This document shows, in pieces, positions 32,459 through 40,720 of a stretch of DNA of 64,000 nucleotides. Every line of letters begins with the position of its first letter. Positions within the stretch are counted from its first letter, which is position 1. Source of the stretch: Arthrobacter sp. OY3WO11 (lineage in GTDB: Bacteria; Actinomycetota; Actinomycetes; Actinomycetales; Micrococcaceae); contig NZ_LWLP01000001.1 of assembly GCF_001641125.1 (NCBI RefSeq), positions 3,599,828 to 3,663,827 on the forward strand, written 5' to 3'. A program made the translations under genes and the position numbers. The notes under the pieces are model-generated. The model made no database searches, had not been told where the DNA came from, and saw nothing but the letters and a program-made list of their open reading frames with translations.

Positions 32459-32671
32459 TCAGGCTGTCTCGGTGTGGCCGTCCACCACAGCACCTTTGAG
32501 GTACTGTTCCACGGCCTGTTCCGGAACCCGGTAGGAGCGGCCGAAGCGCACTGCCGGCATTTCGCCGGAGTGCACCAGCCGGTACACAGTCATTTTGGAG
32601 ACGCGCATGACCTGGGCTACTTCAGCCACGGTCAGGAACTTCGCGTTGGAGAAGTTCTGTTCTGCCGACAT
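32459..32671 (-). CDS. Small MerR/excisionase-like HTH protein
   Basis: A 70-residue DNA-binding protein consisting of one winged-helix domain (LTVAEVAQVMRVSKMTVYRL, then GEMPAVRFGRSYRVPEQAV). It closely resembles the conserved actinobacterial protein annotated in M. tuberculosis beside bS22 (Rv0500A). No phage genes surround it, so a chromosomal regulator is likelier than an excisionase. ATG at 32671 follows the purine-rich AAGGAAAATAGGG. Confidence 0.88.
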   Translation of the reverse strand: MSAEQNFSNAKFLTVAEVAQVMRVSKMTVYRLVHSGEMPAVRFGRSYRVPEQAVEQYLKGAVVDGHTETA

Positions 32672-32814
32672 TTCCCTATTTTCCTTTGCTGACGGATGGA
32701 CAACAGTGACCCCAGGTACGTGCCAATGCGGTGTTCCGATGCTGAGCCATCCACCAACCACCTATCCAGATACTCTAGATGTTCCTGTGGCAGATGTGAA
32801 AGTAGTAAATCCCC

Positions 32815-33960
32815 CTACTTGGCTTCCCGGCGCTTGCGGGCGGACGCCGCCAGCTGGTCCAGGACAGACACGGAAATGTCCCACTCCATGCAGGCATCGG
32901 TGACGCTCTGCCCGTACACCAGGTCAGCCCGTCCGTCCGCATGCTCGGCAACATCCAGGTTCTGCGCGCCGCCCACCAGGAAGCTTTCCAGCATGACGCC
33001 GGCAATCGCCTGCGCCGACGTGCCGCCGTCCTCGAGCTGAGCACCGATCTCCAGCGCCACCTCGGCCTGCCGGTGGTGGCTCTTGCCGCTGTTGGCATGG
33101 CTGGCATCCACGATGAGGCGCGGGTTCAGCTGCTTGCCGGCCAGCTTGGCTGACGCCGCCCCGACGTCGGCGGCAGAGTAGTTGGGTCCCTTGCGTCCGC
33201 CGCGGAGGATGACGTGGGTGTCCGGGTTTCCGGCGGTGGACACCAGTGCTGCCCGGCCATCACCGTCGATGCCGAGGAAAGCCTGCGCTGCCGCCGCTGC
33301 ACCGCAGGCGTCGATGGCCACCTGGAGGTCGCCGTCGGTCCCGTTCTTGAAGCCGATGGGCATCGAGAGCCCGGACGCGAGCTGCCGGTGGATCTGGCTT
33401 TCGGTGGTGCGGGCCCCGATTGCGCCCCAGGAGATCAGGTCTGCCATGTACTGCGGGCTGATGGGTTCCAGGAACTCCGTTGCGGTGGGGAGGCCCAGGG
33501 CGGTGACCTGCTGGAGGAAGTGCCGGGCGGCGCGGAGGCCGGTCACCATGTCGTGGCTGCCGTCCAGGCGGGGATCGTTGATCAGGCCCTTCCAGCCCAC
33601 GGTGGTGCGGGGCTTTTCGAAGTAGGTGCGCATCACGATCAGCAGGTCTTCCCTGTGCTTCTCGGCCTGGCTCACCAGCCGGCGGGCGTACTCCAGGCCC
33701 GCCTTGGGGTCGTGGATGGAGCAGGGCCCAACGATCACCAGCAGGCGGTCGTCAACGCCGTCCATGATGGCCCGGACTTCATCGCGTCCGCGTTCGACGA
33801 CGTCCGCCACCCGCGCGTCCAGGGGCAGTTCCGCGATGAGTTCCTGCGGGGTAGGCAGCGCCGTGAATTCGCTGACGCGCAGGTTCGACGTGGACCTGGC
33901 CGCGGATTCCGTTGCGGATGTGCCGGCGGTTGTGGTTGCGGGGGCTGTTGCGGTGCTCAT
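32815..33960 (-). CDS. aroG: 3-deoxy-7-phosphoheptulonate synthase, class I
   Basis: A 381-residue DAHP synthase, first enzyme of the shikimate pathway, condensing PEP with erythrose 4-phosphate. Class I (AroFGH-type) blocks include VGPCSIHDPKAGLEYARRL, MRTYFEKPRTTVGWKGLIND, RTTESQIHR and VDASHANSGKSH. An extra 25-residue Ala/Thr/Ser-rich N-terminus precedes the family core. It is preceded by a leader peptide and attenuator-like hairpins, so expression is probably controlled by aromatic amino acid supply. Confidence 0.95.
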   Translation of the reverse strand: MSTATAPATTTAGTSATESAARSTSNLRVSEFTALPTPQELIAELPLDARVADVVERGRDEVRAIMDGVDDRLLVIVGPCSIHDPKAGLEYARRLVSQAEKHREDLLIVMRTYFEKPRTTVGWKGLINDPRLDGSHDMVTGLRAARHFLQQVTALGLPTATEFLEPISPQYMADLISWGAIGARTTESQIHRQLASGLSMPIGFKNGTDGDLQVAIDACGAAAAAQAFLGIDGDGRAALVSTAGNPDTHVILRGGRKGPNYSAADVGAASAKLAGKQLNPRLIVDASHANSGKSHHRQAEVALEIGAQLEDGGTSAQAIAGVMLESFLVGGAQNLDVAEHADGRADLVYGQSVTDACMEWDISVSVLDQLAASARKRREAK

Positions 33961-34022
33961 GTTCGGGTCCTGTTCCAGATGGGAAGCGGGCCCGGATCAG
34001 AACCCGCCGGAGAAACGGCGAA

Positions 34023-34105
34023 GGGCAGAGAATAATCTCTGCCCTGTTGGCTCTGAAGGAAAATTGGATGCGTGTCAGTTAGACGCGGGCCCCTCCAGAG
34101 CCAAC
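34023..34105 (-). promoter_or_regulatory. Attenuator-like RNA structures ahead of DAHP synthase
   Basis: Two structures lie between the leader peptide and aroG. GTTGGCTCTG, inside the leader coding sequence just after its Phe codon (minus strand 34105-34096), pairs perfectly with CAGAGCCAAC (34055-34046). Right after it GGGCAGAG and CTCTGCCC (34044-34023) form an 8-bp hairpin with a 6-nt loop. A ribosome stalled on the Trp/Tyr/Phe codons would cover the first arm and free the second, whose CAGAG can compete for CTCTG of the hairpin. The U-run is weak, so termination strength is uncertain. Confidence 0.6.
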
Positions 34106-34134
34106 GAAAAATACGCATACCAACGGTTTGTCAT
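34075..34134 (-). CDS. Aromatic leader peptide (19 aa)
   Basis: The 19-codon reading frame encodes MTNRWYAYFSLALEGPASN. Codons 5-9 are Trp-Tyr-Ala-Tyr-Phe, covering all three aromatic amino acids within five codons, directly upstream of the aromatic-pathway entry enzyme and directly before an alternative RNA stem. The ATG lies 7 nt after a TATGGT -10, so the leader is probably translated from a leaderless 5' end. This is the arrangement of ribosome-mediated attenuation. Confidence 0.72.
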   Translation of the reverse strand: MTNRWYAYFSLALEGPASN

Positions 34135-34141
34135 GCCATGA

Positions 34142-34170
34142 ACCATAACCACAGGTTCCGCGGATGGCAA
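34142..34170 (-). promoter_or_regulatory. Promoter of the leader-aroG transcript
   Basis: TTGCCA (34170-34165) and TATGGT (34147-34142) are separated by exactly 17 nt, matching -35 and -10 at 5/6 and 4/6 positions. The predicted start falls at or next to the leader peptide ATG. Confidence 0.55.
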
Positions 34171-34175
34171 AACGG

Positions 34176-35504
34176 TTACGTTGCGTCACGCGACAGGCTT
34201 GCCACCAGCTCAGCGTGCTTCCGGTCCGTGAGGCGGTACCAGCGCATGATGCCCACAGCCGCCAGGACCAGGGCGCCGAGAAGCAGTCCCGCCGCGGCCC
34301 GGATTGCCAGGGTTGCGGATTCCGGCTGTTCTGCCACACCCGAGGCGTAACCGCCCCAGGCCAGCGAAAAAGCCACAACGCCGGCACCGAAGCCCATGCC
34401 CAGCTTCCTGGTGGCGGCCAGGAGCGCGTAATTGATGCCCTGCACCCGGACCCCGGTCTTCCACTCGCCGTATTCCACGGTGTCCGCGATCAGCGCCCAC
34501 GTGACAATGCTGACGGACGCGGAAGCAAGCAGCCCCAGCACCAGGCTTGCCACGCCTAACAGGGGCACCTCTGCGGGAGCCAGGAAAACCAGCAGACCGC
34601 CAACGGCACCGAGGCTGGCGCCGGCACTGTAGACAGCACGCTTGCCCCAGCGCGCCACCGGACGCGGAATGAGGACCGCCAAGGTGAGCGTGATGGCCAC
34701 CTGCGCGGCGGCCATCAGGGGAAACAGGTCCACCCGGGACAGGACATCGCGGAGGTAGTAGAACTGGGATGCTCCCGCGGCGGATGTTCCGGTGACAAAC
34801 AGCACGGAGCTGACGCAGAGGATCACCAGCGGTGAATTGGCCTTCAGCGCCGCCATGCTCTGGCTGAGGGTAATCCTGGGGACGCGGCCGGGAACCTGCT
34901 CGGCGCAGGCGGCACCGGTGAAGGCGTACAGGGCTGAGCCAACCACCGCGAACGTGATGGTCAGCCAGGTGAAGACCTGCTGCATGTCCTGCCCGGCCCC
35001 CAGGAGCGGGGCGATGAAGAAGCCGAGCGCGGCGCCAACGGACAGCCCGCCAAGGGTCCGGGCGCCGCCCAGCCGGGCGCGCTGCCTGGCGTCCTGCGTC
35101 ATGGCCCCCACCAGGCAGCCGTAGGGAACATTGACCATGCTGTAGGCGACGCACACCAGGCCGTACGTGCAGTAGGCGTAGAGCAGCTTCAGGGACGGTT
35201 CGACGTCCGGGACATGGAAGACGGCCACGCTCAGCAGGAGCGGGACGAAGCCGAACATCAGGAACGGCCGGAACTTGCCCCACCGCCTGCTGTGGACGCG
35301 GTCCACGATGCGCCCCGCGGCGATGTCCGTGAAGGCATTGAAGACCCGCAAAAGAAGCAGCAGTGTTCCGGCGGCCGCCGCCCCGATCCCCGCAACATCC
35401 GTGTAGTAGACCAGCAGGAACATGTTCCCGGTGCTGATGATCATGCTGTTGGCGGCATCACCCGCGCCGTAGGCAAAGACGCTGAGCCTGCTGAGTTTCT
35501 TCAT
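34176..35504 (-). CDS. GPH-family sugar:cation symporter (MFS)
   Basis: A 442-residue transporter with twelve hydrophobic helices of the glycoside-pentoside-hexuronide family, recognised by LSVFAYGAGDAANSM at the start, DIAAGRIVDRVHSRRWGKFRPF after helix 2 and the YxxVNVPYG segment. Members import glycosides with Na+ or H+. Its place at the end of the rhamnose / GH95 / CE7 unit suggests uptake of rhamnose or a rhamnose- or fucose-containing oligosaccharide. ATG at 35504 has AGGAAG upstream. Confidence 0.88.
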   Translation of the reverse strand: MKKLSRLSVFAYGAGDAANSMIISTGNMFLLVYYTDVAGIGAAAAGTLLLLLRVFNAFTDIAAGRIVDRVHSRRWGKFRPFLMFGFVPLLLSVAVFHVPDVEPSLKLLYAYCTYGLVCVAYSMVNVPYGCLVGAMTQDARQRARLGGARTLGGLSVGAALGFFIAPLLGAGQDMQQVFTWLTITFAVVGSALYAFTGAACAEQVPGRVPRITLSQSMAALKANSPLVILCVSSVLFVTGTSAAGASQFYYLRDVLSRVDLFPLMAAAQVAITLTLAVLIPRPVARWGKRAVYSAGASLGAVGGLLVFLAPAEVPLLGVASLVLGLLASASVSIVTWALIADTVEYGEWKTGVRVQGINYALLAATRKLGMGFGAGVVAFSLAWGGYASGVAEQPESATLAIRAAAGLLLGALVLAAVGIMRWYRLTDRKHAELVASLSRDAT

Positions 35505-35520
35505 TGCTTCCTGTTCCCGC

Positions 35521-35544
35521 GGCTGAGAAACCGTTTTCTCAGCC
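35521..35544. promoter_or_regulatory. Perfect 10-bp inverted repeat, possible LacI-type operator
   Basis: GGCTGAGAAA and TTTCTCAGCC are separated by 4 nt in the 52-nt gap between the CE7 esterase and symporter genes. The central GAAACCGTTTTC has the CG-centred symmetry of LacI-family operators and resembles GAAACCGGTTTC at 62328. It could also act as an RNA hairpin lowering symporter expression within the operon. Confidence 0.45.
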
Positions 35545-35556
35545 CGCAGAGGGAAC

Positions 35557-36582
35557 TTACCCCAAAATCTTGCGCAGAAACAGCAGCTGCCGGATCCAGT
35601 GGTGTTCCTGGCCGCCCTCGTGGTTGTTGAACCGGTACACCTCGATCTCCTTGTCCGCCCCGGATCCGGAGGAGCCTGCCGTTCCGGTGCCGTACGCGTT
35701 GAAACTTGCGAAGACCGTGGACGGCGGGCAGATATCGTCCATCTGGGCGGCTGAGTACAGCGCAGGGGCTGTTGCCCACCGGGCCAGGTTGACGCCGTCG
35801 AAATAGCGCAGGACGGCGAGCGCAGCGTCGTACCGGTCCCGGTGCCGGGCCAGGAACTGGGCGATCTCGGGGTACGGGCCGCGCGGTGTGATGTCGATGG
35901 CCCGGGGGAAGTCCTGCAGGAACGGGACATCGGGCAGTGCGGCGATGACGCCGTCGAGCCTTCCGGCCGCCAGGCCCGCAGTGGCCACCACAATGCCGCC
36001 GCCTTGGCTGACGCCGGCCAGCACCACCCGGGCGGGGTCGACGGCGGGGTGGGACTGGGCGGCTTCCACGGCCCGGAAGGCGTCCACGTACACCCGGCGG
36101 TAGTAGTAGTCCTCGCGGCTTCCGATGCCCCGGGTCATGAGTCCGGCGTGGGCGACGTCCCCGGCGGAGGGGTGCGGGTCCGCCGTATCGCCCAGCGTGC
36201 CGCCGTAGCCCTGCCCGCGGGTGTCCATGATGAAGTGCGCGTAGCCGGCCTGCGCCCAGCGGGTGTCCTGGTTGACCAGCCCGCGGCCGCCGGAGTAGCC
36301 AACGTACTGGACCACCACCGGCAGTGCGGCCCCGGGTTCCCTGTGCGCCGGGAGGTGGAGCCAGCCCCGGACCGGAGCGCCGCCGTAGCCTGCGAAGGTG
36401 ACGTCGAAGGTGTCGATGACGGAGAGGTAGTTTTCCACCGGCTCAAAGCTGGCGTCCAGCGGGAAGGAGCGGGCTTCCCTGATGGTGGCGTCCCAGAAGT
36501 GGCCCAGGTCCTCCGGGGGCGTCACATCCGAGGAGTAGGCGCGGAGCTGCGCAAGGGGGAGGTCGAAGAGCGGCATGGTCAT
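35557..36582 (-). CDS. Acetylxylan-esterase-like enzyme (CE7)
   Basis: A 341-residue alpha/beta hydrolase of the AXE1/cephalosporin-C deacetylase family. The nucleophile Ser is in GVSQGGG, the acid Asp in MDDICPP and the His in NNHEGGQEHH; the RGQG motif is also present (DTRGQGYGG). No signal peptide, so it removes acetyl groups from imported oligosaccharides. It overlaps the GH95 gene by 4 nt (ATGA) and so is translationally coupled to it. Confidence 0.92.
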   Translation of the reverse strand: MTMPLFDLPLAQLRAYSSDVTPPEDLGHFWDATIREARSFPLDASFEPVENYLSVIDTFDVTFAGYGGAPVRGWLHLPAHREPGAALPVVVQYVGYSGGRGLVNQDTRWAQAGYAHFIMDTRGQGYGGTLGDTADPHPSAGDVAHAGLMTRGIGSREDYYYRRVYVDAFRAVEAAQSHPAVDPARVVLAGVSQGGGIVVATAGLAAGRLDGVIAALPDVPFLQDFPRAIDITPRGPYPEIAQFLARHRDRYDAALAVLRYFDGVNLARWATAPALYSAAQMDDICPPSTVFASFNAYGTGTAGSSGSGADKEIEVYRFNNHEGGQEHHWIRQLLFLRKILG

Positions 36583-39155
36583 CCAATCCTGTCGGTAGGT
36601 ACGCTGCGATGGGCGCTGTAGGTGAGAACTGCGGGCTTTCCTGGCTCAAGGTGCGCTTCCCTTACGCCCGGCCCATACCGGACCAGGACCTTGAGCGGCT
36701 TCCGTGCGGCCAGGGTTGCCTGCACCAGCAGCCCGTCCCGCCAGTCCAGGTCCACTTCCACCCCGGGCCGTGCACGGAGCCGCCCGGCCCGGCCAGCGGG
36801 CAGTTCGGCGGGCAGGGCGGGAAGCAGCTCTATCTCGCGCAGCCCGTCCACGGTGCGGTGGCTCTGGACCAGGCACTCGGCCAGGGCGGCCACGTACCCG
36901 AGGTTGCCGTCGATCTGGAACGGCGGGTGGGCGCCGAAGAGGTTGGGGTACAGGCCTCCGCTTTGGCCGCCGCGGGGTGTGTCCATGTCCCGGAAGTAGA
37001 GCCGAAGGAGGTCGCTGACCTTGCCGGCCTGGCGGAGCCGTGCGCGCAGCAGGATCTTCCAGGCCAGCGACCAGCCGGTGGCTTCGTCGCCCCGGCCGTC
37101 CATGCTGGCCCGGACGGCCGCTTCGAGCACGGGGGTGAGTGGCGTGTCCCCGGGATAGGCGAGGTAGAGGTGGCTGACGTGCCGGTGCCCGGGTTCCCAT
37201 TCCTCCGGGTCATCAAGCCACTCGCGGAGCTTTCCGCCGCGTCCGGGTGCCGGCGCGGGGATCCCGGGCAGGGCCCGGCGCGCTGCGGAGGCCACGGGGT
37301 CCTCCTCCAGGCCCAGGCGGCGGGCAAGCGCGTCCAGCATCCTGAAAACATCGCCGATGAGGGCCAGGTCCATGGTGGAGGACCGTGCGGCGGCTCCCTG
37401 AACCCGGGTGCCGGAGGACGGGTCTGGGGCGGCGAATGTGTTTTCCGGGGACGTGGAGGGGATGGTTCCCAGCGAGCCGTCGGGGAAATCAACCAGGAGG
37501 TCCAGGGCGAATTCAGCGGCACCCCGGATGGCCGGCCAGGCGGTGTCCCTGGCAAAATCCGGGGCAAAACTGTCCGGGGCGAAAGTGTCCGCGTCCGCGG
37601 ACCTGTCCGTGCTGCCAAACTGCAGATGCTCCCACAAGTGCCGCACCAGCCAGAGGCCTGCCACGGGCCAATACGCCCACTCCGGCGAGTGCGCCCCGTG
37701 CCCCACAGGTTTTGCGTAGGCCCAGAGATCCGAGTTGTGGTGCACGGCCCAGCCGCGGGCGCCGTAGTACTCCCGGGCCACCGCGGCCCCGGTCCCCTGC
37801 ATGGCTTCGATGAGGGCAAAGAGTGGTTCCGCGCACTCTGCCAGGCCTGTGGGTTCGGCGCCCCAGTAGTTCATCTGGAGGTTGATGTTGGTGGTGTAGT
37901 TGGAGCTCCACGGGGCCGGCAGCTCGGCGTTCCAGATGCCCTGGAGATTTGCCGGCACTCCGCGCCAGGCTGTCCCCTGCCGCGAGCCCGCAGGGGCGGG
38001 CCGGGAGCTGGAGATCAGCAGGTACCGCCCGTAGTTGAACAGCAGGGCAGCCAGGCCCGGATCAGCCGCCAGCGGCCCTTCCGGGTGGGCGTTGGCCGCC
38101 AGCAGCCGCCGGCCCGTATCCCCGCCCTCCCGCACCGGAACATCGAGCTCCACCCATGCGGCCCCGTAGAGCCTGGAATGGCTCTCCTCGTGCCGGCCAA
38201 GCAGGACCTCCCGTCCGGACGCGCGGGCCTGGTCCACCACGGTGCGGGCGGCGGCCGCGGCAGTGGAGGCGCTGCCCCGAGGTTGGCGGGCCAGCCCCGC
38301 GAAGGTGGTCTCGGTGGTGAGGTAGATGTCGGCGCGCCGCACGCCTGTGGCGGCCAGGCCGGCGTCGTGCTCTAACGCTGGGCCGGCCGGTCCTTGCACG
38401 GGCCGGCCGTCGTGCTCCCAGGTGGCCGCCACTGCCCCCTGCATGCTGAGGGAATCGTCCTCCGAGTACTCCACCTCGCCGCCATCGTGCGCCGGCGCCG
38501 CGTCGGAGGGCATTTTCAGTTCGAGGGACAGGCTCCCCTCCCCGCCCGAGCGGCGGAGGAGACGCAGCGGGGAGTCCAGGCGCAAGGCAAGGTCGAGGCC
38601 CTGCGGCGCGTCGGTCCGCAGCGAGACCACCAGCACTGACGGATCGTGGCTGATGAACGCTTCCACCCGGACGGCGTGGCCGTCCAGGAAGTACGTGTTG
38701 GTGTTAAGGGCGCGGGCAAGGTCCAGGCCGCGATGATAGTCCGACGACGGCTGTGCGGGAGCGCCGCCGTCTCCCCTTTCGCCTGCTGCCGGGTTTGCTG
38801 CGGTGGCTGACGCCGTGAGGTAGAGGTCGGCGAACGGGAGGTAGGCCTGCGAGTGCCGGTGCTGCAGGCTTTTCAGGATCCCCGCGGCGCCCGCGAAGTC
38901 GCCGGAGCCTATCAGGCGGCGGCTTTCGGTGAGGATCCGGTCCGCCTCCTCCCGGCTGAAGACGGGCTCCCGGTCCTGGCTGTGCGGTGACCCGGACCAG
39001 GCGGACGAGTCGTTGAGCTGGAACCGGTGTTCCACGTCCGCGTCCGCCTGGCTGCCGCCGAACACCATGGCCCCCAGCCTGCCGTTTCCCAGGGGAAGGG
39101 CCTCCAGCCACCGGGCAGCAGGGGCATCGTAGGCAAGGAGGTGCTCTGGGGGCAT
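36579..39155 (-). CDS. GH95 family glycosidase (alpha-L-fucosidase / alpha-L-galactosidase)
   Basis: An 858-residue cytosolic enzyme with the GH95 start YDAPAARWLEALPLGNGRLG, FQLNDSSAWSGSPH, the central QMNYWGAEPTGLAE, HHNSDLW and the late PFQIDGNLGYVAALAE. GH95 enzymes remove alpha-L-fucose or alpha-L-galactose by inversion. Finding one in a rhamnose operon is notable, because L-galactose and L-fucose decorate rhamnogalacturonan and xyloglucan. No secretion signal. The substrate here is inferred. Confidence 0.92.
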   Translation of the reverse strand: MPPEHLLAYDAPAARWLEALPLGNGRLGAMVFGGSQADADVEHRFQLNDSSAWSGSPHSQDREPVFSREEADRILTESRRLIGSGDFAGAAGILKSLQHRHSQAYLPFADLYLTASATAANPAAGERGDGGAPAQPSSDYHRGLDLARALNTNTYFLDGHAVRVEAFISHDPSVLVVSLRTDAPQGLDLALRLDSPLRLLRRSGGEGSLSLELKMPSDAAPAHDGGEVEYSEDDSLSMQGAVAATWEHDGRPVQGPAGPALEHDAGLAATGVRRADIYLTTETTFAGLARQPRGSASTAAAAARTVVDQARASGREVLLGRHEESHSRLYGAAWVELDVPVREGGDTGRRLLAANAHPEGPLAADPGLAALLFNYGRYLLISSSRPAPAGSRQGTAWRGVPANLQGIWNAELPAPWSSNYTTNINLQMNYWGAEPTGLAECAEPLFALIEAMQGTGAAVAREYYGARGWAVHHNSDLWAYAKPVGHGAHSPEWAYWPVAGLWLVRHLWEHLQFGSTDRSADADTFAPDSFAPDFARDTAWPAIRGAAEFALDLLVDFPDGSLGTIPSTSPENTFAAPDPSSGTRVQGAAARSSTMDLALIGDVFRMLDALARRLGLEEDPVASAARRALPGIPAPAPGRGGKLREWLDDPEEWEPGHRHVSHLYLAYPGDTPLTPVLEAAVRASMDGRGDEATGWSLAWKILLRARLRQAGKVSDLLRLYFRDMDTPRGGQSGGLYPNLFGAHPPFQIDGNLGYVAALAECLVQSHRTVDGLREIELLPALPAELPAGRAGRLRARPGVEVDLDWRDGLLVQATLAARKPLKVLVRYGPGVREAHLEPGKPAVLTYSAHRSVPTDRIG

Positions 39156-39217
39156 GGGTTCAGATCCTAGGGCCGGCCGGGGAACAAGGGAAGGTCAGGC
39201 CACACACTGAACAGGAG

Positions 39218-40720
39218 CTACAGCCGCGAGAGTTCAGGGACGAACACCCGCAGGTTGTGGCTGTGCACCACCAGTGCACGGAGTTCGGCCAATCCCCCGG
39301 AGGCTTCCCCCGCGGCGCGCGCCTGCACCAGGACGTTGCCCAGCGCAGTTGCTTCCACGGGCCCTGCCACTACTTTCTTCCCGGTGACGTCCGCCGTGAG
39401 CTGGCAGAGCAGCCTGTTTTGCGAGCCGCCGCCCACCACGTGCACCACGTCCACGGTCCGGTCAGCCAGGCGTTCGGCGTCCCGGATGGTGCGGGCGTAG
39501 CCGGCGGCGAGGCTGTCCATGATGCAGCGGGTGATGGTGGCGGGGTCGTCCGGCAGTACCTCTCCGGTGCGCCGGACGGCGGCCCGGATGCGTTCGGGCA
39601 TGTTGTCCGGGGCAATGAAGTAGGGATCGTCCGGGTTGATCTGCGGCCCGCCCGGCGGCAGCGCGGCCGCCGCGGTGAGCAGGGCCGTGAGCTCGGGCCG
39701 GAACCCCTCCTGCGCCCAGGTCCGCTGGCACTCGCTGAGGAGCCACAGCCCGCCCATGTTCCGCAGGTAGCGGATGGTGCCGTCCACGCCGCGTTCGTTG
39801 GTGAAGTTCGCCTCGCGGCTGGCTTCCGTGAGGACGGGATGCTTCAGCTCGAGTCCCACCAGGGACCAGGTGCCGGAGGAGATGTACGCGAAGTTTTCCT
39901 CGCCGTCGTCTGCTATCGCAGGCACCGCCGCCACCGCCGAGGCGGTGTCGTGCGAGCCGACGGCCACGACGCGTGTGTCCTGCGGCAGGCCCACCTGCGC
40001 GGCGATCTCCGGCAGGAGGGTGCCCACGGCCTCGCCAGGCTGGATCAGCGGCGGGAACAGGTCCTTCCGCAGGCCCAGCGCTGTGAGGAACTCGGTAGCC
40101 CACTCCCCCGCGACGGCGTCGAACAGGCCGGTGGTGGAAGCGTTGGTGGCCTCGGTGCGGCGCTGCCCGGTGAGGAGGAACGCGATCAGGTCCGGGATCA
40201 GGAGCGCCTGCAGGCCGTCCAGGTTCTTTTCGCTGGCCAGCTGGTAGATGGTGTTGAACTGCAGGAACTGCAGCCCCGTGGTCCCATACAGCCGTGCGGG
40301 GTCCAGTTTCCGGTGCACGGGTTCGACGGCGGCGCGGCTGCGGTCGTCGCGGTAGCTGAAGGGCTGGGCAACCAGCTCCCCGGCTTTATTGACCAGGCCG
40401 TAGTCCACGGCCCAGGTGTCGATCCCGATGCTGGCCACCTGCTCGCCCTGGGCAGCGGCGACGGTGGCTGCTGCCGCCAGGCCCTTGAGGACCTCGGCGA
40501 AGAGGGCGTCGAAGTCCCAGCGCAGGCCGCCGTCGATCTCCACCACGCCGTTGGGGAAGCGGTGGACCACCTCCAGCTCCACGCTGCGTTCACGGCTGCC
40601 CGTTCCGGCTGTGTGGACGCGGCCCAGGATGACCCGGCCCGAGGAGGCGCCAATGTCGACGGCGGCGAACACCGAACCGCCGTCGACACGTCCCTGTGCA
40701 GGGGATGCGGACGTGCTCAT
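39218..40720 (-). CDS. rhaB: Rhamnulokinase
   Basis: A 500-residue FGGY-family kinase phosphorylating L-rhamnulose at C1. The phosphate loop VFAAVDIGASSGRVILG, VDYGLVNKAGEL, SHDTASAVAAVPA and the late VHVVGGGSQNRLLCQLTAD are characteristic. It overlaps the aldolase/dehydrogenase gene by 4 nt (ATGA). Product is the substrate of that neighbour. Confidence 0.95.
   Translation of the reverse strand: MSTSASPAQGRVDGGSVFAAVDIGASSGRVILGRVHTAGTGSRERSVELEVVHRFPNGVVEIDGGLRWDFDALFAEVLKGLAAAATVAAAQGEQVASIGIDTWAVDYGLVNKAGELVAQPFSYRDDRSRAAVEPVHRKLDPARLYGTTGLQFLQFNTIYQLASEKNLDGLQALLIPDLIAFLLTGQRRTEATNASTTGLFDAVAGEWATEFLTALGLRKDLFPPLIQPGEAVGTLLPEIAAQVGLPQDTRVVAVGSHDTASAVAAVPAIADDGEENFAYISSGTWSLVGLELKHPVLTEASREANFTNERGVDGTIRYLRNMGGLWLLSECQRTWAQEGFRPELTALLTAAAALPPGGPQINPDDPYFIAPDNMPERIRAAVRRTGEVLPDDPATITRCIMDSLAAGYARTIRDAERLADRTVDVVHVVGGGSQNRLLCQLTADVTGKKVVAGPVEATALGNVLVQARAAGEASGGLAELRALVVHSHNLRVFVPELSRL

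Noticed and set aside
32448..32467. GACAGC/GCTGTC hairpin at the end of the small HTH gene as a terminator
   Set aside because: The stem is only 6 bp, overlaps the stop codon and is followed by no T-run.
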